Positions 31,055 through 42,301 of a stretch of DNA of 64,000 bases are shown here, piece after piece. The position numbers and the translations under genes are program-made. The stretch is taken from positions 856,130 through 920,129 of the forward strand of contig CAWCUK010000004.1 of the NCBI GenBank assembly GCA_963798775.1, given 5' to 3'. The DNA is from CAWCUK01 sp963798775 (GTDB lineage Bacteria > Bacteroidota > Ignavibacteria > Ignavibacteriales > Ignavibacteriaceae). The notes below the pieces were generated by a model, which worked only from the letters and a program-made list of their open reading frames with translations, made no database searches and was not told the origin of the DNA. Position 1 is the first letter of the stretch, and the number at the start of each line of letters is the position of its first letter.

Positions 31055-32036
31055 TATTCCTCTTTGCTAACAAAAGCAAACCTACAAATGAAGGAAGCAG
31101 AATGTTTATAAGGAAAAGAAAAATTGAAGCGTTAAATCCGACAGCGCTTATTTCCCCCATCTGCATGATAAAAAATACCGAAGCGCCTTCCCTAATTCCG
31201 AGTTCACCCAGCGAAACAGGCGGAATAACAGTTTTAGCGAACATTATTAAATTGCCGGCCCAAATGTAATTTAAAAAACTGTAGTGATGTGAAAACGCTG
31301 AAACTAAAATGGCGTACTGCAAAATGTAGCAAAAGTAAAATAAGATTGAAATAAACCACATTTTTGAAGAAAAATTTTTATCAAGATTTTGAAGAATACT
31401 GAGCCGAGCCAAGAAGTAATTTAGCTTTTTTGATTTCTTTAATTTGTTGAATAACATATTATCCCAGAAATCGGGATTTAGAATAAGCATTACCAGGAAA
31501 TAAAATAGAAGAAATAAAACAACAAAAAGAGAAATTGTTATATATAACGTAACATGATAGTAATAATAAATAAACAATAAACTTGAAACGGCGCCGAAAA
31601 AAGTTACAGCCATTAGCGGGAAGAATTTATCAATTATTGTAGCGACAGTTACTTTTATTAAAGATTTATCTTTAAATGCTATTCCTCTCCCAAAATATTC
31701 TCCGATTCTCACAGGAGTAAAAGCTCCGGCAGAAAATCCGTAAAATAGAGAGACTAAGATTTTCTTCTTATTCTTTTCGTCAAGTAATGTATTGCATGAT
31801 AACTTCCATTTCCAGAATTGGAGGAAAATGTTTATAAATGTTAGAAAAAACGCGGCGCTTAATAAATAAATATTAGCAGTTTTTACAGCAAATAATACTT
31901 CATTAATATTTATTTTATTAATTATAAATATTAATAAACCGGCTGCTATTAAAAGTTTTACTGCATTTACAAAACCATTTTTATGTCTGGTAAAAGCTTC
32001 AATTTTTTCAAAGATTAATTTTTCTGTTTTAACCAT
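31047..32036 (-). CDS. UPF0104/lysylphosphatidylglycerol synthase-like membrane protein
   Basis: A 329-residue polytopic membrane protein of the same flippase-like family as the gene at 162-1121. Family blocks are GAFTPVRIGEYFGRGIAF (about 94-111) and VIPPVSLGELGIREGASVFF (late). It sits between an outer-membrane-like protein and a GT2 and overlaps the latter. The cluster suggests glycolipid synthesis and transport, which is an inference from gene order only. Confidence 0.85.
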   Translation of the reverse strand: MVKTEKLIFEKIEAFTRHKNGFVNAVKLLIAAGLLIFIINKININEVLFAVKTANIYLLSAAFFLTFINIFLQFWKWKLSCNTLLDEKNKKKILVSLFYGFSAGAFTPVRIGEYFGRGIAFKDKSLIKVTVATIIDKFFPLMAVTFFGAVSSLLFIYYYYHVTLYITISLFVVLFLLFYFLVMLILNPDFWDNMLFNKLKKSKKLNYFLARLSILQNLDKNFSSKMWFISILFYFCYILQYAILVSAFSHHYSFLNYIWAGNLIMFAKTVIPPVSLGELGIREGASVFFIMQMGEISAVGFNASIFLFLINILLPSFVGLLLLAKRNND

Positions 32037-32064
32037 TCAATCTACGTGTCTTTATTGGAAATCT

Positions 32065-32943
32065 TTAAATAAAATCAACTGTAAAACCAATACCGAGTCT
32101 CTTAGTTCTGATATTAAAAAACTCGCTGAAAATATCACCTCCGCTGTAATAGGAACCATAAATAATAATTCCTTTATTATTCCAATTGCCTAACTTCATT
32201 CCTAAAATATAACTTTGGTTTCCGATGTACGAGGGAATTCCTCTCAAATTTAGATGAACCGCAAAAAATAGATTACTTTCCTTTTCAAGAACCGAACCTA
32301 ACAATTTTTTAGTAGATATTTCAAAACCGGTGTTGTACGACATTTTTTCTAAGGCACGGAATCTTGTGAATGTATGATAATCATACGAACCTCCCGCGTA
32401 ATAGCGATAATTTCCCCAGCTTGTATTTTTATCAACCGCAAAATCAAGTTCTATATGATCTCTTCCGAAAGCGATGGGTGTTGCGTTATTTATCCAATGT
32501 TTTTCTATGTCATCCCATCTACCGTCAACCAGATGCGCGCTGTTATGAATTACTCTTAATCTTGCAAAACCTACCGCGTCATTAAGTTTGTGCGAAAAGG
32601 TTATATTTCCTCCGAAGAATCCGTCAATCGCGTCTATTTGTAGCTGATAATTTTTGTAGGATGAAACCAAACCGTAAGCCATAAATTCTATTCCTGCCGA
32701 TATTCGGTTTTGTTGAAAACTTATTCCCAATAAATCAATGGAATTGCCGATATCAACTTTCAAATTGCTGTTATTCGGGAAAAATAAAATTCCCAGCCGT
32801 GCTTCTTCGGGGTTTGCTTTTAATGGTTTGAAATGAAGTCCGTCAGGTAAAAATTGAAATTTAGATTGAGGAACTAAAAGCTCTTGAGAAAATCCCGCAC
32901 CGAAAAGAAAAATAATAAAGAAAAAAGTAAAAATTTTTTTCAT
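32065..32943 (-). CDS. Exported outer-membrane beta-barrel-like protein (DUF1207-like)
   Basis: A 292-residue protein with a signal peptide (ending AGFSQ) and a mature part of alternating amphipathic strands ending in an aromatic residue (GIGFTVDFI), as in outer-membrane beta-barrels. The start of the mature part (FLPDGLHFKPLKANPEEARLG) resembles DUF1207 proteins, but this match is from memory. It precedes the flippase-like and GT2 genes by 28 bases, so it probably heads that operon. Function unknown. Confidence 0.62.
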   Translation of the reverse strand: MKKIFTFFFIIFLFGAGFSQELLVPQSKFQFLPDGLHFKPLKANPEEARLGILFFPNNSNLKVDIGNSIDLLGISFQQNRISAGIEFMAYGLVSSYKNYQLQIDAIDGFFGGNITFSHKLNDAVGFARLRVIHNSAHLVDGRWDDIEKHWINNATPIAFGRDHIELDFAVDKNTSWGNYRYYAGGSYDYHTFTRFRALEKMSYNTGFEISTKKLLGSVLEKESNLFFAVHLNLRGIPSYIGNQSYILGMKLGNWNNKGIIIYGSYYSGGDIFSEFFNIRTKRLGIGFTVDFI

Positions 32944-33083
32944 CGCTAAATTTTTTTTATTAAAAGTAGTTTTAATTTAGTGTAAATTTTGTTATTAATC
33001 ACATGAAATATTTCTCCATTAATTTTATTGTTGAATTTTATTTATAAGAATTCCAAAATAATTTATTAATAAAAGGAACGGCC

Positions 33084-33320
33084 ATGAAAACAATGTCATG
33101 CAAACAATTAGGAGGTGCGTGCGATAAAGAGTTTCACGCAAATACTTTTGAAGAGATTGCCGATATGAGTATGAAACATGGAATGGAAATGCTTCAAAAA
33201 CAAGATACAGCTCATCTTGAAGCAATGAATAAAATGCGAGAACTAATGAAAACTCCAAATACTATGCAGAAATGGATGGAAAATAAAAAAATAGAGTTTG
33301 AAGAAAAGCCGGAAGATTGA
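33084..33320 (+). CDS. DUF1059-family small protein
   Basis: A 78-residue soluble protein that opens MKTMSCKQLGGACDKEF, continues FEEIADMSMKHGMEM and ends in a charged helix. This is the DUF1059 pattern of small proteins with conserved Cys and His. Two cysteines, several His and many Met suggest metal binding, but no activity is known. Ribosome site AAAAGGAA. Alone between divergent or convergent neighbours. Confidence 0.82.
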   Translation: MKTMSCKQLGGACDKEFHANTFEEIADMSMKHGMEMLQKQDTAHLEAMNKMRELMKTPNTMQKWMENKKIEFEEKPED

Positions 33321-33405
33321 AAATTAGTGAGAGCTGATATTTTTAAGTAAAAGTTTCTATGTTACCTTCGCATCTAAAATGAAAAAAAGAACTTTTCCTC
33401 GATAA

Positions 33406-34423
33406 TTAATTTTCCATTTCCAAAATATTTATTTTTAACCCTTCGGTACAATTTGTACACATATCAAGCCCGGCGCGGTTGGAAAGAACTCCGCTTCTAA
33501 ACTTGTTATATTCATTCGAAGCCCAAATTTCTTTAAAGGATTTATTCCTTAAAGTTCCTAAAATGAAATTAGCGTCTTTGTCGAAACAGCAAGGGACAAC
33601 TTTTCCGTCCCAAGTTATTACACTTGTTCTCCAAAGGGCAAAGCAGTGATTTTTTAATTTATTTTTTATTTTCACCAATCCGTCTTTCAAAATATATCTT
33701 CTGTATTTTTCATTTGAAGGAAGAAAATTAAGAGCATTTTCATATGATGAAACTTGCATAGTTTTAAATACTACTTTATCAATTCCCCGCTCTTTACTAT
33801 ACGAGATAACTTTTTCCAACTGGTGTTCATTCTGTTTCATTACTATGAACTGAAATTCAACAAAAGGAAGTTTTTTCTTAAGAACTTTTCTTCTTTCCAA
33901 AAGAAGTTTTAATCCGTCATCGGCTTGTTTAAAAGTATCCTCCCACTCTATAATTTTGATAAGTTTCTTCATCCAATCCGTCAATAGAAAAAATTAATTT
34001 ATCGGGAGCGTTATCTAAAATAATATCAACATTTTTCTCTGTAATAAAATGGCCGTTTGTACTAATCGAGATATAAATGTTTTTACTCTGCGCGTATTTA
34101 ATCATTTTCGGAATATTTTTATTTATATAAGGCTCCCCTTGAAAATAAAGCTGAACATAAAAGCCGGTGTCCTTAATTTGATCAATTAAGTTTTTAAAAT
34201 CCTCGTATTTTAATAATCCTAAAGGACGAGTTAATTCTCCGAGGCCCGACGGGCATTCAGGGCATTTTAAATTGCAATGGTTTGTAGGTTCTATCGAATA
34301 AGAAATCGGCATTCCCCAAACAATCGGCTTTCTCATCAATTTAGACAAATTAAATGACGCAATAATTTTAAGCGCGTTTATAGTTCTTTTAAATGTAAAA
34401 TATTTAAGAAGATTTATCTCCAA
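33406..34423 (-). CDS. Radical SAM/SPASM protein, frameshifted
   Basis: Radical SAM enzyme of about 340 residues. The N-terminal piece (33929-34423) has the cluster motif CNLKCPEC (CX3CX2C) and the fold segments YFQGEPYINKNIP and ISTNGHF. The C-terminal piece (33406 to about 33945) has a SPASM-type Cys set (VVPCCFDKDANFILG, then MCTNCTEG) that binds extra iron-sulfur clusters. Removing one T from TTTT near 33943 joins them in frame (YFKQADDGLKLLL). It probably modifies a peptide or small molecule, but no precursor peptide was found next to it. Confidence 0.85.
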
Positions 34424-34542
34424 ACCAACTCCTACTCCTTATGCCGATGTTCATAACAAAATTAAAACCTATAAGTCTTAGTTGTTAAGCTATATAGATT
34501 TTGTTACTTTTCAATTTAATTTCAAAAACAATTGGGCAAACG

Positions 34543-36167
34543 ATGTTTATAAATTTTAGTGATATTCCAAACCATCAAAATTTATTTCTCGATTATTTAC
34601 ATGAATTCGATAATGTAAGCGGCTTTTATAAAAATAATTTTAGGGATAAAGAAAATTATTTAAAAAATTTAAAAATGTTCCGAATCTTCTAAAGAATTTA
34701 GAAATGATTTAAAACTCAATTTTAGTTGATCAATATAAAGACTTTCAGCCTTCTTCCAAAACAAAGAAAAACATTTCGCTGCTGAAAGAAGATAAAACTT
34801 TAGCCGTTGTTACGGGACAGCAATTAGGCATTTTAGGCGGACCACTTTATACTTTTTATAAAATAATTACGGCAATAAAATTAAGCAATTATTTGTCGGA
34901 GAGGTACGACGAATATAATTTTGTCCCTATCTTTTGGCTTGAAGCGGATGACCATGATTTTAATGAGGTACGAAGTATAAATGTAATAAATCAGAATAAT
35001 GACGTTGTAAATGTTGCTTATGATGAAGAAGCCGAAGATGAAGAAAACCGCGGAAGCGTCGGTAAGTTAAAAATCCAGGAAAGCATAAATAATTTTTTTA
35101 GTGAACTGAAAGAAAATTTAAGAGAAACGGAGTTTACGGCTCCCCTTTTTGAAAAATTAAAAACATTCTATTCCGAAGGGAAAACTTTTAAAGAAGCATT
35201 TAAAGAACTAATGTTTTGGCTTTTTGATGAATACGGTTTAGTGATGTTTGATCCGCAGGATAAAAAAGTAAAGGAAATATTAAAACCCGTTTTTAAAAAA
35301 GAGATTACTAATTTTAGAGCCCATACAGAAAAACTGGTTCATACGAGTGCAACGCTGGAAGAATTTTACCATGCTCAGGTAAAGGTAAGGCCGGTAAATT
35401 TATTTTATTCCACAGATGAGGGAAGATTTTTAATAGAACCTGTTGATAATGATTTCCGATTAAAAAGAAAAAGAAAAAAATTCAGCTATCAGGAGCTAAT
35501 CGAGTTAATAGATAAGGAACCTGAAAATTTTAGTCCCAATGTACTTCTCCGCCCTATCTGTCAGGATTATATTTTGCCGACCGCGTTTTATATCGGCGGT
35601 CCGAGCGAGATTTCCTATTTTGCGCAAGTAATGCCTTTATATGAATTTTTTAATGTGGCCGCACCGATTATTTATCCCCGTTCATCCGCAACAATTTTAG
35701 AAAAAAATATAAGCGCTGTCATAGATAAATATGATTTCAATGTGAATGAGATTTTTATTGATAAAGAAATGCTTAAATCAAAAATTGTAAATGAAATATC
35801 GGAAACAAAATTAAATGATGTTTTTGATAAAGTTGAAAATCAAATTGAAACGGCTTTCGATGGTTTAAAAGAGAAATTATTTGAACTTGATAAAACTATA
35901 AGTGACGGAAGTGTAAAATATAAGCAAAAGATTTTTCATTATTTAAATGAATTAAAAGATAAAGCCACTAACGCGCAGAATAAAAAGCATGAAACAATCC
36001 TAAGGCAGCTTGATAAAGTTTCACTCGCTTTATATCCGGAAGAAAGTTTGCAGGAAAGAGAACTAAATTATTTTTATTTTGCTAACAAATACGGGGTCGA
36101 TTTTCTAAAGCAGATTTTTGAAGAAGTGGCAATAAATAAATTTGAACATCAAATTATAAATTTGTAA
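34543..36167 (+). CDS. bshC: Bacillithiol synthase BshC, with a frameshift and an in-frame stop
   Basis: Protein of about 540 residues, the size of BshC, the putative last-step enzyme that adds Cys to glucosamine-malate. The N-terminus MFINFSDIPNHQNLFLDYL and the block VVTGQQLGILGGPLYTFYK are highly typical, as is FVPIFWLEADDHDFNEV, and the rest runs clean from 34893 to the stop. A run of five A near 34672 should be six to keep frame, and TAA at 34710-34712 interrupts the restored frame. Either sequencing errors or a recent pseudogene. No bshA or bshB nearby. Confidence 0.87.
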
Positions 36168-36174
36168 AACCAAC

Positions 36175-36198
36175 GCGGCTGTTTTTATTTACAGCCGC
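36175..36198. terminator. Hairpin between convergent genes
   Basis: A perfect 8-bp stem GCGGCTGT/ACAGCCGC with an 8-base loop lies between bshC and the UgpC-type ATPase. There is no T run on either side, so terminator function is uncertain. Confidence 0.5.
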
Positions 36199-36244
36199 CA
36201 AAGTAATAAATAATGCGGCATATTAAATCTTTAACAATTTCCGA

Positions 36245-37351
36245 TTAAACAATCGCTTTTTCGGATTCGGCGTCAAAAAAATGAAGTTTGTCAGTATCGA
36301 TAAATAAATCTCTGGCATGTCCGGCGGAAGGAATTTCACGCACAGGAATTCGAGCTACAAACTGTTCGCTTTCAACCGGGAAGTACAAGAATATTTCATT
36401 TCCCATCGGTTCAACAACATCTAATTTTGCATGAAGTTTTTCAAGATTCGGTTTTTCCGAATTATTTGAACTATCATATATATCTTCCGGACGCACACCG
36501 AGAAAAACTTTTTTATTATTAAATGATTTTAATTTATCCTGATATCCGTTACGCAGTTTTAACGAAAGCATTCCGGTTATACTTTTAAAATTAACCCCGT
36601 TATTTACGTCAATGTTTCCTTCTATAAAATTCATTGAAGGCGAACCGATAAATCCGGCGACAAATTTATTAGCCGGATAGTTATACAAATTTAAAGGCGA
36701 ATCAATCTGATTAACTATACCGTCTTTCATTATTACAATTTTGTCCCCCATAGTCATAGCTTCAGTTTGATCATGCGTTACATAAATCATTGTAGCGCTT
36801 AAGCGCTGGTGCAGTTTTGATATCTCGGTCCTCATTTGAACGCGGAGTTTAGCGTCAAGATTACTAAGCGGCTCATCAAATAAAAAGACTTTAGGTTTTC
36901 TTACAATCGCACGTCCGACCGCAACTCTTTGCCGTTGTCCGCCCGAAAGAGCTTTAGGTCGTCTGTCCAAATAATCTTCAAGCCCTAATATTTTGGCAGC
37001 GTCCATAACTCTTTCTTTTATTTCGGCCTTATTAAATTTTCTCAGTTTCAAACCGAAAGCCATATTTTCATAAACTGTCATATGAGGATAAAGAGCATAA
37101 TTCTGAAAAACCATTGCGATATCTCTATCTTTAGGCGAAATATCATTCACACTTTTTCCGTCAATAAAAAGATCGCCCGAAGATACTTCCTCAAGTCCGG
37201 CAATCATTCTTAAGGTAGTAGATTTTCCGCAGCCTGAAGGGCCTACAAGCACTACAAATTCTTTATCTTTCACCTCAATATTTACATCTTTTACAGCTAA
37301 ATTACCGCCTTCATAAACTTTGGATACATCTTTAAGAACAACTTCTGCCAT
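36245..37351 (-). CDS. ugpC: MalK/UgpC/MsmK-type sugar ABC transporter ATPase
   Basis: A 368-residue ATPase of the CUT1 sugar-importer class. Walker A GPSGCGKST (about 38-46), the Q-loop FQNYALYPHMT, ABC signature LSGGQRQRVAVGRAIV and Walker B VFLFDEPLSNLDAKLR are followed by the His switch region TMIYVTHDQTEAM. A C-terminal TOBE-like regulatory domain follows from about residue 240 (KVFLGVRPEDIY). No permease or binding protein lies in the window, so it may be a shared ATPase serving importers elsewhere. The symbol is by family; the sugar is unknown. Confidence 0.88.
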   Translation of the reverse strand: MAEVVLKDVSKVYEGGNLAVKDVNIEVKDKEFVVLVGPSGCGKSTTLRMIAGLEEVSSGDLFIDGKSVNDISPKDRDIAMVFQNYALYPHMTVYENMAFGLKLRKFNKAEIKERVMDAAKILGLEDYLDRRPKALSGGQRQRVAVGRAIVRKPKVFLFDEPLSNLDAKLRVQMRTEISKLHQRLSATMIYVTHDQTEAMTMGDKIVIMKDGIVNQIDSPLNLYNYPANKFVAGFIGSPSMNFIEGNIDVNNGVNFKSITGMLSLKLRNGYQDKLKSFNNKKVFLGVRPEDIYDSSNNSEKPNLEKLHAKLDVVEPMGNEIFLYFPVESEQFVARIPVREIPSAGHARDLFIDTDKLHFFDAESEKAIV

Positions 37352-37356
37352 TTTTA

Positions 37357-38637
<1,281 letters not shown>

Positions 38638-38723
38638 AATTATCCGTCTAGAATCAAATTTATTTACCGCACCATTAATTCGATTAATTCTTCTAATTTT
38701 TTCATCCGGCAGCTCACTCTTCA

Positions 38724-39245
38724 TCATACATTACCTTTAACCATACGCTGTCTCATAGCTTCATAAAGAATAACGGCTGCAGCCACGGAAACATTTAAAC
38801 TTTGTACCATTCCATGCATCGGAATTGAAGAATTTTTCATCCGCTAAACCGGCCGCTTCGTCGGAAACACCGCGATGCTCATTTCCTAAAACAATGGCGA
38901 CTTTCTCGGTAAAGTCGAGATCATAAAAATCTTTTGCATCGTCCGAAATTGACGAAGCATATATTTTATAACCTTCCTTTTTCAAAGAATTGTAACATTT
39001 CTTTACATTTTTAAATTTCTCTTTATCAACCCATTTAAAGGCCGAAGCGGATGATTTTTTGCCGATTTTCGGAAAAGTTTCAATCGTATAGACTAAAGAA
39101 ATTTTTCCCACGCCAACAGCATCGCAAGTTCTAAAAATTGCACTTACATTATGCGGATCATGAACATTTTCAATTACTACATGAAGCGAATGCTGGCGGC
39201 TTTTACAACCGAAGTAATTTTACTTATTCTTTTTTCAGTTTTTAT
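38724..39245 (-). CDS. TrmH/SpoU-family RNA ribose methyltransferase, frameshifted
   Basis: SAM-dependent 2'-O-methyltransferase of the knotted SPOUT class. Motif 1 [19 protein letters not shown] lies at about 39120-39175, motif 2 [14 protein letters not shown] near 38890, and motif 3 [20 protein letters not shown] near 38800. The three lie in different frames, with shifts near 39200 (four A where five are needed) and 38835. The stop overlaps the open frame that leads into aroA. The start is uncertain (near 39245). Substrate, tRNA Gm18 or another RNA, cannot be resolved. Confidence 0.82.
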
Positions 39246-39254
39246 TAGATTTCA

Positions 39255-39479
39255 CTAAATTTTATTGAAAACTAGTTTATAAACAGTGCTGTTTTTTATA
39301 CGTCTGGCCTTATCTACCTTAAAAGCTTTTTGATCAGCTTTTAAATAATAAGAAGCAAGATCTATAATATTATTCATCACCGTATCTTCATCATGAGCCC
39401 AGCTTTCGCATCCATTTAAAGAAGGAATTTCAGCCGTAAAACCGTCATCTGTTTTATGAACAACAATATCTAAAACCAT
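39255..39479 (-). CDS. HicB-like antitoxin-fold protein, without HicA
   Basis: A 74-residue protein with the partial RNase H fold of HicB antitoxins: VVHKTDDGFTAEIPSLNGCE followed by a helical dimer region. The usual HicA toxin is not adjacent on either side, and the C-terminal DNA-binding part of typical HicB is short. It lies between trmH and deoC in an otherwise housekeeping block, so it may have a cellular role unrelated to toxin control. Confidence 0.72.
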   Translation of the reverse strand: MVLDIVVHKTDDGFTAEIPSLNGCESWAHDEDTVMNNIIDLASYYLKADQKAFKVDKARRIKNSTVYKLVFNKI

Positions 39480-39518
39480 ATTTGTTTCGCGCTTAACAAT
39501 TGAAAAACATTAAATAAA

Positions 39519-40396
39519 TTAATAATTGCTTTCGCTTTTTTCGCCCATTACAATTTTTACACGAGGCGCTAGCGCCAATTCTATCGGCCCCGCTGGCAAT
39601 CATCGCGTTTGCATCTTCACGAGAACGTATTCCGCCCGAAGCTTTTACGCCAACCGAGATCCGACTACATATTTCATTAACGCTACATCGCCTACAGTTG
39701 CACCGCCTTTGCTGAAGCCGGTTGATGTTTTTACAAAATCGGCTCCCGCTTGTTTACAAATAATGCAGGCTTTAACTTTTTCTTCATCATTAAGCAGCGC
39801 GGTTTCTAAAATCACTTTACAAATTGCGTTTTTCTTTTTTGCCGCTTGAACTACTGCTTTTACATCATTAAAAACAAAATCATAATCGCCTTGTTTCAAC
39901 TCGCCGACATTTATTACCATATCTATTTCTTCCGCACCGTTAGAAATAGCTTGTTCGGCTTCAAACTTTTTACTTCTGTTGTTGTCGCTCCTAAAGGAAA
40001 ACCAATTACAGTACAAACTTTTACTTCTGTACCGGAAAGCAGTTTGCTGCAAAGTTTAACATGTACCGGATTTACGCAAACAGAAGCGAAAGTAAATTTT
40101 TTTGCTTCGGCACAAAGTTCCTTCACTTCATCCGAAGTGGCTTCAGGTTTTAGTATAGTATGATCAATTTTTCGCGCAAGATTTTTATCGGCTATAATTT
40201 GTCCCACACCGGGCCCTGCGGCAATTCTTTCGGCACCTACTTCAACAATATTATTAACAGTTTTCGGTTGAGTTATAACATTAGTTTCCCAGCCTTTGCA
40301 CGATTCATCTTTGCAGTAAAATTCTCTAAGAGTTTTTTCTAAAAATTCCTGCGAAACAAATTTATCAGTTGCGGAATAATCCATTTCATTCACCAT
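39519..40396 (-). CDS. deoC: Deoxyribose-phosphate aldolase, frameshifted
   Basis: Cytosolic aldolase that splits 2-deoxyribose-5-phosphate into glyceraldehyde-3-phosphate and acetaldehyde in deoxynucleoside catabolism. [71 protein letters not shown] and VKASGGIRS are all seen; the catalytic Lys is in VKTSTG. Frames change near 39960 (AAAAAG should be AAAAAAG) and near 39660. An N-terminal extension of about 75 residues precedes the core domain. It overlaps folD by 11 bases. Confidence 0.9.
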
Positions 40397-41264
40397 AATT
40401 TAAATATGCTTTATAAGTATTTTTTAATAACATTGCTATAGTCATTGGCCCCACTCCGCCCGGAACAGGTGTAATATAGGATGCTTTTTTTGAGACTCCC
40501 TCAAAATCAACATCTCCTACAACTCGATAACCTTTTGGCCTAGAGTTATCTTCAACTCTATTTATTCCGACATCAATTATTACAACTTCGTCTTTTACCA
40601 TATCTGCTTTTACAAATTCGGCTACACCGATGGCGGCGATTAGAATATCGGCTTGGCGTGTATAATTTGCAATATCCTTTGCTGCCGAATGACAAACTGT
40701 AACAATTGAATTTGCTCCGTCTTTTTTCTGCAGCATTATATTAGCGATAGGTTTTCCTACAATATTACTTCTTCCTACTACAACTACATGTTTCCCTTTT
40801 GTTTCAATTCCGTACCGTATCAGCAATTCTTGAATTCCCGCCGGAGTGCATGAAATAAATGTTTCTTTTCCTATAACTAAATTTCCTATGCTAATGGGAT
40901 GAAAACCATCAACATCTTTTTTAGGCGAAATTGCTTCTATTACTTTATCTTCATCAATTTGTTTCGGTAAAGGAAGCTGGACCAGAATTCCATGATAATC
41001 TTTATCGTTATTATATTTTTCAACCAAATCAAGAAGCTCTTTTTCGGATATTGTATCGGGAAGAACTTCAGTTTTTGAGCGCAAGCCAATTTCACCGCAA
41101 GCTTTTATTTTGCTTTTTACATAAATATGGGATGCGGGATTTTCTCCGACTAATATAGTTACTAAACCGGGAACATTTTTCCCTTCCTCAATTAATTTAG
41201 ATACGGCTTCCTTTAATTCATTTCTAATTGATTTTGAAGTTGATTTTCCGTCTAATAAAATCAT
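40386..41264 (-). CDS. folD: Methylenetetrahydrofolate dehydrogenase/methenyltetrahydrofolate cyclohydrolase
   Basis: Bifunctional one-carbon enzyme of 292 residues, interconverting 5,10-methylene- and 10-formyl-tetrahydrofolate with NADP. The catalytic [13 protein letters not shown], the [10 protein letters not shown] block, [15 protein letters not shown] and the C-terminal [16 protein letters not shown] signatures are intact. Length is normal. It lies between deoC, which it overlaps, and the DNA methyltransferase, in a continuous minus-strand run. Confidence 0.95.
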   Translation of the reverse strand: MILLDGKSTSKSIRNELKEAVSKLIEEGKNVPGLVTILVGENPASHIYVKSKIKACGEIGLRSKTEVLPDTISEKELLDLVEKYNNDKDYHGILVQLPLPKQIDEDKVIEAISPKKDVDGFHPISIGNLVIGKETFISCTPAGIQELLIRYGIETKGKHVVVVGRSNIVGKPIANIMLQKKDGANSIVTVCHSAAKDIANYTRQADILIAAIGVAEFVKADMVKDEVVIIDVGINRVEDNSRPKGYRVVGDVDFEGVSKKASYITPVPGGVGPMTIAMLLKNTYKAYLNYGE

Positions 41265-41277
41265 AATATTTTTTCTT

Positions 41278-42297
41278 TTAAACCGCGTTTGTTAATTTAA
41301 TTATTTCTAATTGATCTTTAATTACTTCGGGATACTTTTCCTTAAAATAATTAAGCAGATTTTTGTTTGATAATATTTCATCCGCAAAAGGATTTGAATT
41401 CTGCCAGCCGGTTTTGCCCGACTTTCTAAAATTCTCAACTCTTCTAATCGAAATTTCACAAAATATAGGATCTGTATCTACAGTAATACACTTCCTATTC
41501 GTCATTTCCGCCGCTAATAAAGTTGTTCCGGAATGAGAGAAAAAATCGATAATAACTTCATTTTCTTTACTGCCGGAATTTATAATTCGCAAAATTGATT
41601 TAAGCGGCTTTTGAGCATAACAGCCGTTTATATTTTCTTCCATCCGGTAAAAAACTTGCTGAACATCTACCCAAACATTTCCGGCCCGAATAAACTTAGA
41701 TTTACTTCTTTCAGAATTTTCAGTTTCTTTTCCGCTTATAATTTTATAGTAACCTTTAAGTATTTTGGGAATGTCGGTATACTCTGCTTCTACATTATAA
41801 TATGGTTTTCCTTTTATGTAATAGAGAAATTCTTGCCGGATTGACATCCAATTTTTCTGTGTACCGTAGCCGCGTTGGTTTCGCATTGTTATAAAACTTC
41901 GCGATTTAAAACCGGATTCTCTCATCATAATCATAAATTCCGGTAAAGGCTGGAAATAATTGTTTTGATCAGCGCCCAGCCAAATGTACAACGAAGAATT
42001 TTCCGAAAGAAGTTTGCGGCTGTTTTCTATCCATTGCTTACTCCATTCAACAAAATTCTCAACATCTCTTTCTTCGAAAGCGACAAAATTATATGGAGGA
42101 TCGTGAATAGCAAGAACGGCGGAATTATCATCTGAAAGTTTCGCGGGCATCTCAAGATCGGACGCATCCAAACATCCCACTTTATGTTTCTTTTCCGGAT
42201 CAATCCAAATTTCACCAAGATTTAATCTACAGTATGGAAGGAGCAATTCCCTTAATTGTTCGTCATTATCTAAACGGGGTAACGGGAAATTCACCAT
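41278..42297 (-). CDS. Solitary DNA methyltransferase of the N4/N6 (beta) class
   Basis: A 339-residue site-specific DNA methyltransferase. The catalytic motif DPPY is at residues 66-69, upstream of the SAM-binding motif, here FFSHSGTTLLAAE in place of the usual FxGxGT. This order defines the beta class; the target may be N6-adenine or N4-cytosine. A central region (WLGADQNNYFQP through RQEFLYYIKGKPYYN) should recognise DNA. No restriction endonuclease gene is next to it, and it sits in a folD-ymdB housekeeping context. Likely epigenetic or an orphan; specificity unknown. Confidence 0.87.
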   Translation of the reverse strand: MVNFPLPRLDNDEQLRELLLPYCRLNLGEIWIDPEKKHKVGCLDASDLEMPAKLSDDNSAVLAIHDPPYNFVAFEERDVENFVEWSKQWIENSRKLLSENSSLYIWLGADQNNYFQPLPEFMIMMRESGFKSRSFITMRNQRGYGTQKNWMSIRQEFLYYIKGKPYYNVEAEYTDIPKILKGYYKIISGKETENSERSKSKFIRAGNVWVDVQQVFYRMEENINGCYAQKPLKSILRIINSGSKENEVIIDFFSHSGTTLLAAEMTNRKCITVDTDPIFCEISIRRVENFRKSGKTGWQNSNPFADEILSNKNLLNYFKEKYPEVIKDQLEIIKLTNAV

Positions 42298-42301
42298 AAA
42301 A

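Noticed and set aside
34710..34712. Possible reassignment of TAA to an amino acid
   Set aside because: Most intact genes in the window end properly at TAA and the interrupting stops are few, so substitution error or decay is simpler.
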